The position numbers were made by a program, and so were the translations under genes. A model generated the notes under the pieces. That model worked only from the letters and a program-made list of their open reading frames with translations, was not told the origin of the DNA and ran no database searches. A stretch of DNA of 64,000 bases from Neodontobutis hainanensis (lineage: Eukaryota; Chordata; Actinopteri; Gobiiformes; Odontobutidae): assembly GCA_024349245.1 (NCBI GenBank), contig JALDNG010000022.1, positions 18,663,501 through 18,727,500 on the forward strand. The letters run 5' to 3'. Of this stretch, positions 51,285 through 63,883 are shown piece by piece (positions within the stretch are counted from its first letter, which is position 1; every line of letters starts with the position of its first letter).

Positions 51285-51500
51285 AGTGAAGTCTCTGGCT
51301 TTGTTCTTGGTTTAGTCCAGGGTCTAGTCCATGCTTAGTCCTGCTCTGGTTCATACCTGGTCCATCCTGGTTTATTTCTGGGTTTAGTGCTGTTTAGTCC
51401 CATTTTTAGACCTGATTTAGTTTTGTACTGGTTTAGTCTTGTTTAGTCTTTAGGCTTGGTTCTGCATTTAGTCCTTGTGTTAGTCCTGGTTTCTGTAATT
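51285..51500 (-). repeat. Degenerate 11-bp array, inverted counterpart
   Basis: Repeated TTTAGTCCTGG-like words (TTTAGTCCAGG, CTTAGTCCTGC, TTTAGTCTTG, GTTAGTCCTGG), the reverse complement of the array at 41640-42025. The units vary in length and sequence. Confidence 0.55.
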
Positions 51501-52356
51501 TGATGTATAAATAAATATAATTTTCATATATCATATAAATATTGAAAAGATCAACTATTTCCTGAAGTGAGTAAAAAGGATTCATCAGCTGTGTTTTGCA
51601 GCTTCCTGTCCCGCCCCACACTTGGTTGCCTGTGCTTGCTAAGTAAGAGTAAATGAAATGAAACCAAAAAACACACACATCGTTTGAGTCTAAGGTCAGT
51701 GCCAAAGGAAGTTTCTGCAGAGCTTCCCGGCATCACATGGCTTTGTTTGTTTGTTTGGATTGTGAAGGTCTCTCTCATTGGTGACTCAGTTAAGAGTAAA
51801 ACCGGAACATTCAGGTTGGACTGCTCTTCAAACGCTACATGGACAAAAACATTTACTAACAGACAAATGAGCTGCTGGGAAACCCTTGTCCTTCGACGTA
51901 AATGACTGAGATGGAAATTCTGGTAAACAGAGACAAATGAGTGTAAATGAAAAAGAGGCCTGTTTCCTGTCGATGAGCATTGTTATTTTAATACAAGCAA
52001 GTATTTGTTAATAAGAAGCAAAGCTGAATATGTACTGAGTGGAAACCTTATAAAAGGTGGTATGCATAATAAAACAGTAATGATGATGGACAGTAATGGC
52101 CTCACATTTGCAAAGTAGCAGCTCTAAAGCCAGATAACATTTATAGTCTCAAATGAGGCTGGCTGCTAAAGGCTAAAGAAAGAGAATAACTCTTTTATAT
52201 AAGTAGTTTTTTCCCTCCTAAAAGTCCTTTAGAGCTGGTTTGATAAGAGAGGCATAAAGTTGACTAATTACCTAATTTCATTTGGTCTGGTTTCACGTGA
52301 TGCTCTGTCAAAGAAACTAAACCAAAATAACACAGTGAAATTTATCACCTTACCAC

Positions 52357-53347
52357 TCCCCAGACTCTTCCTCCAGCTCTTCCGGGGGGATACCGATGCG
52401 TTCCCAGGCCAGCCAAGAGACATAGTCCCTCCAGCGTGTCCTAGGTCTTCCCCGAGGTCTCCTCTCGGTGGGACATGCCCGGAACACCTCCCTAGGGAGG
52501 CGTCCGGGAGGCATCCGAAACAGATGCCCGAGCCACCTCAGCTGGCTCCTCTCGATGTGAAGGAGCAGCGGCTCTACTTTGAGCTCCTCACCCTATCTCT
52601 AAGGGAGCGCCCGCCACTCTGCGGAGAAAGCTCATTTTGGCCGTCTGTATCCGGGATCTTGTTCTTTCGGTCATGACTCAAAGCTCATGACCATAGGTGA
52701 GAGTAGGAACGTAGATCGACCGATAAATCGAGAGCTTTGCCTTACAGCTCAGGTCCTTCTTCACCACGACAGACCGGTACATCGACCGCATTACTGCAGA
52801 AGCTGCACCGATCCGTCTGTCGATCTCACGCTCCTTCCTTCCCTCACTCGTGAACAAGACCCCAAGATACTTAAACTCCTCCACTTGAGGCAGGAGCTCT
52901 CCACCAACCTGGAGGGGACAAGCCACCCTTTTCCGACTGAGAACCATGGTCTCAGACTTGGAGGTGCTGATCCTCATCCCAGCCGCTTCACACTCGGCTG
53001 CAGACTGTCCCAGTGCACACTGAAGGTCCTGGCTTGATGGAGCCAACAGGACAACATCATCTGAAAAAAGCAGAGATGAAATCCTGTGGTCCCCAAACCA
53101 GACTCCCTCCGGCCCCTGGCTGTGCCTAGAAATCCTGTCCACAAAGATAATGAACAGGACCGGTGACAAAGGGCAGCCCTGCCGGAGTCCAACATGCACT
53201 GGGAACAGGTCTGACTTACTGCCGGCCATGCCGACCAAGCTTCTGCTCCGGTCGGGGCCCCGGACCCCATACTCCCAGAGCACCCCCCACAGGGTGCTAC
53301 GAGGGACACAGTCAAATGCCTTTTCCAGATCCCAAAAAAATAATTTC
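52357..53347 (-). mobile_element. 5'-truncated LINE with reverse transcriptase domain (L2/CR1-type)
   Basis: A 223-residue open stretch (52678-53349) begins inside the RT palm: DLEKAFDCVPR (motif A), GLRQGCPLSPVLF, then FSDDVVLLA, a [FY]xDD catalytic box, and continues through EREIDRRIGAASAVMRSMYR to LTYGHEL. Beyond the stop near 52675 the same protein resumes in another register: RSQLRWLGHLFRMPPGRLP, PRGRPRTRWRDYVSWLAWER and the terminal PPEELEEESGEW followed by TAA. The frame break near 52675 and the missing endonuclease and N-terminal RT mark it as dead. The 5' truncation is typical of target-primed insertion. It is inverted relative to the sister fragment at 2108-2624. Confidence 0.9.
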
Positions 53348-53880
53348 ATTAGTTACTGCCAAACGTCCATCTTTGAAACATTTTTTTTGGTTGCCCTTGG
53401 TAGGCACTTGGTTCACTTTTTGTCTTCGGTTTATTCTTTGGTCCACACTTTGGTTCACTATTTTCTTTATTCTGTATCTGTAACAGGACTGCTGTGTGGT
53501 AGCTTACATTAATGTCTAATACCAAATAAAACACTCAGATGTGTTACCAAACATAGAATCAAGGTTCCACGGAAAATTCTAAATATAATATAATTCTAAA
53601 TAACTATGTAAATCACAACAAAAACAGCCTCCCATATTATTTACACAAAAAGTTCTGCAAATGCTGTTTTGATGTGCTATTTTTAGTTTTTGTTAAGCAG
53701 CTGAGCTAAATATAGATGCAGTCCAAATAATAATTAATGTAGTCCAGTAATGACACAGACAGACAAGGATAATGAGTCTGGTGGCTGTTGATAAATTGCA
53801 GTTTTGTAACTACTTTCTAAATTTAATCTTCTTTAAGGTTAACACAAACCACGGACACATGATGAATGAAATAATAAGAC

Positions 53881-54071
53881 AAAAAAGGTTTAAGTAAAAG
53901 CATCTGGAGTTTGTGTGAGTTGTACCTTCTGAACCAATGCCGCAAGTTGTTTCTGTAGGAAATCTAACTTGGTGTGGAAGTTATCTATTGTGAGTCTGTC
54001 TGATCCTTTCACACAAAAGGTGGGTCTGATTTTTTTATCTGAGTCCAGATGCTTTTACTTAAACCTTTTTT
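53881..54071. repeat. 28-bp perfect inverted repeat bounding a 191-bp segment
   Basis: Arms 53881-53908 and 54044-54071 are exactly complementary (left begins AAAAAAGGTTTAAG and ends GCATCTGGA). The 135 bp between them show no gene. Could be a tiny MITE or foldback element, but no clear target duplication is visible. Confidence 0.75.
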
Positions 54072-55933
54072 TCAAGATGTCCTGGATGACTGAGAACCTT
54101 CACAGACAGAAATGCTTGTTTATTACATTTGTAAATTGAGATTTTGTGAAGACTGGGACAAACAATGATGAGCTTAAAGCAATGGGACTGATCGTCCTCC
54201 TTCATAAACCTCATTTCAGTAACGTGCTGGTCTCAGTGGGACTCGTTTATCGGTGAGCGTGGGCCAGCCTCAGGACGCTCATCTGTCAGATCATCCCGTG
54301 GGTCCCGTGGTCTGTCCTGCCACAGGCTTGGGCCAGATGCTCGCCAATGTAGCTGTTGAACAATAACTACTGGAGTGTGCCTCCCCCAGAGCCACACCAT
54401 GATCCCGAGCTGCTCCCCCGTGTACACAGTACGTTATAAACTAACTGTCCTGCGCGATCAGCCGTGTACCTCCAGAGATTTACTTTTGTACAACCGGTCA
54501 GAGTTATCTTATTTTGTTATGTAAGATCATCTCATGTTCATATGTTTTGTTAAGCTCTGAGTTTGTCACTGGGATTGGACTTGGGACTGTTTTATTTGGT
54601 GTACCACAAGGAACAATACTAAGAACATTGTTGCTTGTTATTTACTGTATATAAAGGATTATATCATTATCTACTGTTCATTGCTGTTTGATACCAAGCT
54701 CTAACATTTAAAGTGAACACATATTGATGATTTACAATCTTCTCAATTACAAAATGGTTTATTGGGGCTAAATTGACTTTTTGTCATTAAATGTTTAAAA
54801 AAACTGGTTTAATATTAGGAAATGTAGCTTTTAATCATGTGTTAAATGAAAAAGTAAAATAATACTATCTGAAATAACTGTTACCATTTCTTTCAATAGA
54901 TGCATGTAGTTTTCTCAGACCTGGCGTGTTCTTTGCCCTGACTAAGTCTCAGTTAAAATGTTTCATGTTTCCAGTTTCTTAGCAAAGACATACAAAATGG
55001 CACAAACAAAATGGAATTATTGGTTTTGTAACAAAGTTCAAACTCAACTGTGTGGTCTCTGTCTGAATATTATATGCACAGACAAACAACAAACCAACAA
55101 GAAGGCCTACGGGGGCATCAATATAGAAATGTCTCATTACTTTTGTTCAGAGAGTCTGTAATGACAAACTAAATCTAGTTTTTCATATTTGACATATCAG
55201 GCCATAAGCTGTTATGCGTCGGACTTGTGACAGCCTTTAATTTGTAACAATGACAACAAAATATGAAGTCTTTTTTTGCTATGATTAAATGGACTTTATG
55301 CTCTGCACTTTGTCATTGAACTGTCCTAGTTATATAAATGTACTGAAGGTACATAGTCGACCTTCAGGACGGAGAATAGTCGACACATACTTGTAAAAAG
55401 TATAAAAACAGTGTGTGTGAACCCATGTGCTATTTCTATTCATAAAGATTAACAACCACTAGTCCACTTCTATGTCCCATAATATACCTATATTTAATAT
55501 TGAATCCTCTGGCAGGATTCAGCCATTGGTGGCCAAAATAATTACAACATCTGACAGATCTGAAATTATTGATCTTTTCTGCCACCAAAACAGGATTTTG
55601 TTTATGTGAGCACAAAAGAAAATCAGATGAAGTGAGTCATACTCTTTTTATCCACTTTAATATTTTGCAGCAGTTACAGCAGCACATCGCTCAGGCCTAG
55701 CTTGTTTTTTTGTAAGGAAAAATATCTAAATCCCCTTGCTGCTCTATTCTATATTTTTATTCAGCATGATGAGATGTAGATCTTTCATTAATTCTACAGG
55801 TATTTTAATGACTTATCCAACAAAAAAAACAACTGAAACCTCTTAAATAAGCCAAGTGCTCTAATAACATTGGCCACATAAGAGTATAGAATTGTTTTAT
55901 TGAAAGCTGATTGAGTGAGGTAGGTTTACACAT

Positions 55934-56292
55934 TGTCATGGCCGCTCATCATGTCACCTGAGCTACCAGCCACTCCCGTGTTACACACCTGCAGGCCATT
56001 ACAATCAGGCAGGTACTTAAGCAGCCGACACAGCACGCGTGTTGCCAGATTGTTCGACTGACTCCAGAAGAACACAGCCAGTGGTAGCATGCTGCCACGA
56101 ACCAGTTACCGGGTTCGGCTAACCTGTTAGTCGGGTCCTGACTCTTCTGTCTTCACCTTCTGGACCAGCTTGTGCGATGCCAGCTGTCCTTATCTGACTG
56201 AACAAATCCAGAAAATCCACAACCCCAGTGTTTGCCATCTCTGTCTCATTAAAGATTACAGTATGACATTCTGAGTCTGCCGTTACTTGTCA
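55934..56292 (+). mobile_element. Possible solo LTR
   Basis: A roughly 359-bp segment that starts TGTCATGG and ends CTTGTCA, is more GC-rich than its surroundings, and contains a polyadenylation-like CATTAAAGATTACAG stretch near the end (56248-56262). The layout recalls LTRs of fish Gypsy elements. No target duplication is visible at the TG/CA borders and no internal retroelement genes are nearby, so this rests on resemblance only. Confidence 0.4.
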
Positions 56293-56887
56293 GGTTATAT
56301 GTTTTATTCTCCCAGTCTAGCGTTCAGATTTCTTAATACCATATTTGAATGTCAAGCAAAATCTAGTTTAACTCATGCATAAATGTAGAGGATTGAAGAT
56401 TATGTAGAAGGCAACTAAACGAGTACTATGCATCTCCAGTAGACACACAGGCCCAGAGCCTGATTTGTTTTATTTTTTTGCCTTATTGTGAAGTGAAGGA
56501 GGCTAGATTAGGTGGTTGGTGGGTTATTTGCTTAACTTTGGTTTATAGGCAGCTACAACAGTGCAAAAAACATTGCATCAAAATAAGATGAGGGGATAGA
56601 AAGTGGAAAATGTATAACTATTTTTTTACAAAGAAATATACTCTGGTTTTTGTGGTTTTAATTCTTATCGTATCTACGGACAAAGAATAAACTGGCTCTG
56701 GGAGCAATTGGATAAATATTCAAACTGAAACTAAACTTTCTAATGGAACATAACATTTAATTGTTTGAATCCAATAAAAAGATGAGATGGTCAGAAAAAG
56801 AACAGGTACAAAACTAAGTCCAGATCATTTTATTTTAATTTTTGTCAACATTTTACTGGATTATTACCTGGTCTGTGAAAACATTGA

Positions 56888-56892
<5 letters not shown>

Positions 56893-56918
<26 letters not shown>
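56893..56918 (+). repeat. Homopolymer T tract
   Basis: 26 T. Similar tracts occur at 58731-58761, 60842-60877, 51190-51210 and 15247-15265; on the minus strand they could be poly(A) tails of old retroposons, but no body was recognised next to them. Confidence 0.9.
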
Positions 56919-58728
56919 CTCCCATAATTGTCAAACCAAACCTTAAATGCACAGTCAAATTCCCGTTTACTGGGTTGTTTTTTTGCAGAAGCCAGGCAGC
57001 AGAACAATCTCATTGCATCATAATGAACACACTGGGTATGACAATGGTCCTAATATTCAGAAGGTTCCAAAAAATAGGGATTCCTTGAACAGAACAATAT
57101 TTTGTGAATTTATAAATTACAAACTCTTGTAAGAATCCAGCTGCTGCACAATGTAAAGCACGGGCATAAGTAAAATGTCAAAGAATTGTTGATGAAGCAG
57201 TACTTGGTGTGAACAGGCGTTGTACATCAGTCAGTTATGTGAAGACGTACATGGTGCGATCCAGACACACACAAATGAATGTCTCCGGCCTTTATACAAT
57301 GCAATGGGACAAGGTGGGACCCTGAAAGTACAGTAGATTATGTCTGGGAAATGAGAACAGACTGGTCCTATTTTTGTGATGTGACAAAACCAATAGTTAA
57401 GGAGACGGAACAGAACATTGGATATTTGATTATTACTGAACCAACCCTGAGAGGCACAATTGGACTCCCATTTGAAGAGTTTCTTGTGAGGTAGATAATG
57501 AATGTTGAGAAGCAAAAATTACAAATTAATGCAGAGAATAACACCCAACCATTCTTCCTGGGGAAAAAAACACTGCCTCTTGCATCAAAAAAAGCACAAT
57601 TTGTTTCACTTCAACATGGCATCCCCTCATGACAAAGCCAATAATCATTAAACAGATGCTAAATGGATGCCTGTGTTTTCAATGCCGCGGTGAAAGTGGT
57701 TGCGAAACGGCAGACAACAACAGCCTTGATATCTGACTCTGGCTCATGCATATAGGGACAGTATGAATGTGCCCGCTGCCAAGGAGATCATAACAAACAC
57801 AAAATGTCAATACGAGCAGCAGGCTCTGTTATTCCTGCGCTGCTGTTTGTCAGGGGAAAAGGACGAACACAAGTGAACAATCTCAACTGTGTTTTAACAA
57901 GTCCCAGGAGCAGACCAAACATTTAGCTTTGTTACTGTAGGGAGGTTTTAAAGGAACAGCTCTGTTTTTTTTTGGGAGAATGTGCTATTAAGATTACATT
58001 AGCGTAAGTAATAAGGGTAGCTGGATATAAAAGCCTCTACAGCTCTTTGCACCATCTTTGAATTTTGGTCGCCATGTTGAGTTTATTATCCAAAAATGAC
58101 CATTTATTTTACAACTTTGAGCCGTGTGAATTAATCATTGAAGTAAGAGGACATAGATGTCAACATAAAAATACAGTGACAGACCCATGTCTTTAATCTT
58201 ACCTGATATGCATGGAAATTATGTCTATAATGGCAACATGCATTTTAAGTAGATTTTGTGGTAACTTGTACTTTAAACTTCTCCTATCTCATTTTAAGTC
58301 TTTAATGAGGAAGCACTGGCCCTAAAACAATCTGTAAATGTGGTACATCATGAGTTTTCGTGTTCTAAACAGTCTAACACAAGTCTAAGCATTGAGTGAA
58401 TAATTTCTTTTATTTGTAAAAGGCTTGAGCCTCTAATGTTCTCTAATGTCTAATTACTGACAAAGATGGTTGCATTTGCCAAACCATTTATTTATTTTTA
58501 AATCCATTAAAAAAATCTAACACACACTTGTATATCATATTACGACTATAGAGATGTTGATGTGGAAGAAGGTCAAACATCACAAACTGCAAAACAAGGC
58601 AATCATCAAGTGGGCTGGTGTAAATGGCCAGTGATAAACGGAGGTTCATAAAAACATTACACACACCATTTACTGTGTTTGCATCACTACAGCCAAACAC
58701 AGTATTTTAAAAATAGAAAAAAAAACAC

Positions 58729-58765
<37 letters not shown>

Positions 58766-60601
58766 ATATTTTAATTTAATTTAAATTACTGGTGAAAGGT
58801 GTGTTGAAAATGTAGAATGAGAAGCCAAGACCCAGTGGAAAATTTGACTCCATGACTACGCTCGAGATGGAGACTGGCTTGTCGTCTGGGCATTTTGTGA
58901 GTTTTATTATCAGATCAGTCTTATTTTGAGTTGGCATAGCAACAAGACTACATTCTGTCGCCTCAGTTATCCCAAGAGCTGCAGTCTGAAAAAATAAAAG
59001 ACCAAGGCTATGGCCGTGTACAAAGGCTATGTTTATCTTTTATGCTTTCCCTGATAGTCTGGCATAAAGGTAATATGTTTATTGCACCGCCTGGTTTGAA
59101 ACGCTTACAACCTTACACAATTATGCTGTTGAGTAAGATGAAGTCCACTTCTTCTATAAACTGTCCACTCCGGAGCATGTGTTGACATACAGACACCACA
59201 TTATATTGGGATGTTTTTTTTCACACAGACAAATGTGTTTATCCCACTTTAAGCCAGGATCCATAGTCACAGCAGCAGTGCAGCATGGGTAATCTGTTTA
59301 CCACTGCTTCAGAAGACCCCATTTAAAGGTAACTCTACTATTAGACTGTAGGAAAGAGAAGCACACAACATGACATGTTTACTAAAGATCTATGTCCCAG
59401 ATTTCCAATCCGTCATTCACTACTAACTCACTGCTTACATTTCTAATTTCAAGTTTTCTGGTAATGGCTAAATTGTTCAATAGATGCTGTAGCAATGGCT
59501 ATTGGAAAAAGCAGATATGAATCACTCAATAAAATAAAAAATCTCTGAAAAAGGAAAAAAAAGAACAATTGATTGAGTGCTTTAATGGGTCAGTATACTA
59601 GAACTCTAAAAATAGGTCTTCAAGGATTAGGTCACATGGAATTAATGGAAAGCATTAGAATTGATTGTGAAAAAACATTTTAGATAAGTTCTTTATTTAC
59701 ATGATATTATTGTTTGTACACAGTACTAATATTATATAATATCTAATATTTGCTTTAAATATTTATTTTATAGCTCTAATGCTTTTCATATAAGTAACTT
59801 GCCAACCACAGATTTTGATGAGGGGCTTTAAACTCGTAAAAAAACCTAACATGACTACGCTGTGACTCTTATTTAAAATGAATCCAAACGTATTTTACAA
59901 AATAAAGCCAGGGCTATTAATAATATAGACAGCATCTCCCTAAATAGCTCACCAATGTTCTCATCACAAAACTGTCATTTCTGAAGCCATACAGTGAGGA
60001 TTACAGTGACCCCCTTCCCCCCGGTTTGCATCTGCTGGCCCACATTCACTGCAGACGTCTGTGTTGGGTCTAGTAAACCGTCCATGTCCCACTTTCCCCA
60101 CGCTCTCATCCTCTGAGTGGTCGCTCGTTACAACAACAAAGTTAATAGAAGAGTAATGTCGCTGCCCCAGATAAATCCACACTGTTTACTCTGCCTCTGA
60201 CTGGTGCACAGAAACAGTGTCATAAATGTTTAATTGCTGCTTTATTTTGGGTATTTGTCGTCTTCAACGTAAGCGTTTATTAAAATACTCACAAGGATTA
60301 CTATATTAGGAAATGTTGGAGTGAGTCATTGCAACAGCTGCCTTCTGAAGTTTACAAAAATAATAGGAGGTACATAGTCACAAACTTACTTTCCACCAGC
60401 TGTTAAGACCCCTGAACACAATAACTGCTCTACAATATTTTGGAGCACTCAGAACAATTTAACTACAGTCTTTACAGATACTTCTGTTCAGGCTGCAATT
60501 TGTGTCTTAACAGGGCCTTACCAGTTATAGAGGGCAACATTAAAAGCTAATCTACTGGAGCTAATTGTACTATGCCTCAGTTTGTATTTGTTTGTATTTC
60601 C

Positions 60602-60620
60602 ACACACACACACACACACA
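60602..60620 (+). repeat. Short CA microsatellite
   Basis: About nine CA units. Confidence 0.85.
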
Positions 60621-60839
60621 CGTGATTAAAGCAGTTCTTGTGCTGTTGTCAAGGTGCATTTTCTATTTCTGAAGAACATGAAAGCCACTCATACTGATGC
60701 TGCTGCTTCTTGACCTTTTTTATTTGTATGACTAAGGTGCATGCATCATATAGGTATGATGGTAATGGATATAGCTTAAGATAATATTTTTCCTGAATTC
60801 ATGCTTCTAGTTTTGAAGGGCAAGAATGTCATATTTAAC

Positions 60840-60880
<41 letters not shown>

Positions 60881-61317
60881 CAATATTTATTTACCAGTTT
60901 TACCATACGTGCATGTCTTTGCATGGTGAAGAAAAGCCTGGAGTTAAAGAGAACAAACGGCAAAGAGGATATGTGGACCGAGAGCCAGGAGCGGTAACTA
61001 CTCTGCCGGCATTCATCCCCTGAAATATATATTTGAGTTTAAAAATGGCTGAACAGACAGTTGGCTCGCTTTAAGCAATGGCTAGCCTTGGCTGAAGTTC
61101 ATTGACTTAGTCATGTAGTTTTATTGTTTTTAATAACTTGAACCACTTGCAACATAAATTACCATAGCAACAGTCAGGGGGGGCTTGTGTTATACTATTA
61201 TGTTATATATTTATAAACTGCTGTTTGCGGTCAATCCCTGGGGCTCACCAGTGAAAAGCGCCCTCTCAAATGTAATCTCAGAGTATTCAGGCTCATGTAT
61301 ATTACATATATACTGTA

Positions 61318-62025
61318 TATGCATGTATAGGTTGATGAGCACCCTCTAAAGCAGGGGTCTCAAACTCAAATGACTTGGGGGCCGCAGGAGGCAGAGTCTG
61401 GGTGAGGCTGGGCCGGATCAGGTATTCCACAAAAAAAGCTTTGTTAAATCCTCTCAAACGTCATTATTAACAGCTCTTTAACTTCACTGGCTTCTGGGTT
61501 CTGAACCTGAGCTATCCTGAACTTAAATTGAATATTGAAGAACATGAATGAGCTGCTGAATGGCCCCATTGGATGTCCACTCCCCTTGGTGATATTGTCA
61601 ACATAACATCATTTTTTTTTTTTTTTTTTTGCAGATTCGTCATAACAAATCCACATGGATAGTGGTGGTCAACCTGACATCAACTTTAAAATAACGTGGT
61701 AACCTGCCATTCATATAAAACTCGCAGGGCGGTCTAAAATTTAATTTTAATAACGTCCTGCGGGCCACAGAATATCGTCTTGCGGGCCGCAGTTGGCCCC
61801 CGGGCCGTGAGTTTCAGGCCCCTGCTCTAAAGAATCCCTAGTGAATGAATGTGAGAGTGAAGGGTTCTATCAGTGTCTGTCTCTAAATGTCAGCCATGCA
61901 ACCAACTGGCCACTGTCCAGGATGTACCCCCGCCCAAGGCTCAAAGATGCTGGGATAGGCTCCAGTCACCCACGACCCCTAACGGAACCAAGCAAAAGAA
62001 AATGAATGAGTGAATTCAGGCAGGG
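61318..62025 (+). repeat. Dispersed teleost repeat, split by hAT copy B
   Basis: Left arm 61318-61351 (ATGCATGTATAGGTTGATGA then CCCTCTAAAG) and right arm 61833-62025 (GTGAATGAATGTGAGAGTGA, CTGTCCAGGATGTACCCCCG, GGGATAGGCTCCAGTCACCC, ACCCCTAACGG) are the two halves of one common fish repeat, interrupted at CTCTAAA by the 473-bp hAT insertion. Confidence 0.6.
61352..61824 (-). mobile_element. Non-autonomous hAT-type DNA transposon (copy B, 473 bp)
   Basis: Same family as the 722-bp copy at 35729-36450 but in reverse orientation and internally shortened. Left end CAGGGGTCTCAAACTC, right end complement with two changes, flanked by the perfect 8-bp duplication CTCTAAAG at 61344-61351 and 61825-61832. 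The left 40 bases match the complement of the right end of the other copy. A T-tract (61613-61631) lies inside. The insertion splits another dispersed repeat (see 61318-62025). No coding content. Confidence 0.87.
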
Positions 62026-63883
62026 CACACAAAGTAGATGCATATTTGTTTTTAATCACAAAATATAAAGGGAAAATACAATAATGTTTTCAAATATTGT
62101 AGCGCTATAGGGTTCTATTCAAACTGTGCTCTGCAGAAGGGTTTTCGACAGGCCTCTTAGACAGTAGAGAAACAGTGAAAAATGTGCATTTCATTTCCAC
62201 AGCAGGCAAATCTGTTTTTGTGTGCATACATTTCACCTTTGTGTCTGTGGATGATGCTAAAGTCTCTCCAGTATTTTACTACTGTCCATGAGTGAACTAC
62301 ACATGCATTAAAGGGAACCCGATTAGTCCCGAATTAAAAAGAAGTGCAAATGCCAAAAGAGCACATAGTGTCACAGTACCAACATGTTTATATAAGAATA
62401 CAGAGTAGGCTTCATCTCAATAATTTCTCATGCTGTAAATGCCATAAACTTTGAATAGATACTGAGTAGTGCTTCATGCTGGAGATAATTTAGGGATATT
62501 TGCACAACACGTCGACTCAGAACAGGTCGGATGGGTTTGGCCACGGCTTTCAATTGACTTGGACTTTTACATGTGCGTAAAAATGTTTTAATTTCAGAAA
62601 CTATTTATGAGAAAATATAAATATACTACATATTTAAGCTATACATGGTTTTATAGGTGCATGCACAAAGGTACATCGCTCTTCTAGTGGGTACTCTTTA
62701 ATTATCTCAAATATTTGGTAAGAGGAAAAGAAAAAAAGTAAATTGAAAGCCAACCTGAACAAACCCAATCTTGTACAGTACTCCACATTTGTCACTTATT
62801 ATACCTGTCTACGAGTTAACAATACACAGGATTATGTAACTACAGCAATAAATAAGTGCAATCAAACCACCCGCTGGTGGTTTCAGATAAATGTTAGTTT
62901 GTTTTTTCATTGTAAACACACGAGAGTGAGTGCTGGGTGATAAACCTCAACAATGAAAAAGAAAATCAATCCAATGAAATAACTCTGATGCTGAATTACA
63001 TCAAAGCAACATTGGCATCTGTAACTGTAACTTATGAAAGGAATTTGATCAATGAAAGTGTTTTATAAATTAATTGACTGGCATGAACACTGTTACATGA
63101 TATCATGATATTGCGAAAAACATGCTGCTTTGTGTTGAACATGAAGTGCCGTTTTTGTTCATCTGTTAGTCAATAAATAAAAAATGTGGCCCCTTGTTTG
63201 TCTTGCAGCCTCTATTCTTAAAATGTGAGTAAAATGAAAAGCTTTGAAGTATTATTAAAGCATAAAATTAAAAATATATGGTAATATTAGATTATGATAG
63301 AAATTTCAAGACTCCCGTTAAAATGACTGGGTATGTTGGAATGAAATGAACTACTATTTTCTGGCCCATTCTCATTCCCAGGATGTAACATACCAGCCTT
63401 TAATAACGGCCCTATTTTGTTGTCTACTAATTCTGAAGGCACCCTTAGATTGAGGCATTAAAATTTAACAAGATGGTAAAATACTTGTAAATGTAGAACT
63501 ATTTGAGCAGACACTGGGATACATGTGCCCACAGACAATAGCCGACAGAATGGACCATCAAAGCTGTCAGTCCCACTGTCCATTTTAGGGCAGCGTATCG
63601 TCAAATAATGTTCAAATTACTCACAAAAAGTAAATGAATGAGTTTTGTTACAGCGAATGTAAAAGGTTCACTGCTGACTATGTGATAGCAACAAGTTATC
63701 TACATGTTTCAAGCTGCAAAAAGTACCACGTGAAACAAACGGCCGTAAGGGGTTTTCACCGTCAGAACAAGTAATATTGTTCTTTATTACATACCGCGGT
63801 GGATTAAAAATAGGCTTGATTTTTAAACCACTTAACAAACCCGTGTTTTAATTTGAAATGTTGCATGTATTTAGGGACTAGAG
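62026..63883. other. Intergenic
   Basis: AT-rich, nothing recognised before the hAT-like end at 63884. Confidence 0.6.

Larger units (their letters stand above)
56293..61317. other. Intergenic
   Basis: Several long T tracts and a CA run. A faint complement of the dispersed teleost repeat may be present at about 60900-60980. Open frames at 57231-57515 and 59964-60182 match no family known to me. Confidence 0.5.

Noticed and set aside
59964..60182. 72-residue minus-strand frame with Cys/His residues, considered as a zinc finger
   Set aside because: Spacing of Cys and His fits no known finger and there is no supporting gene structure.
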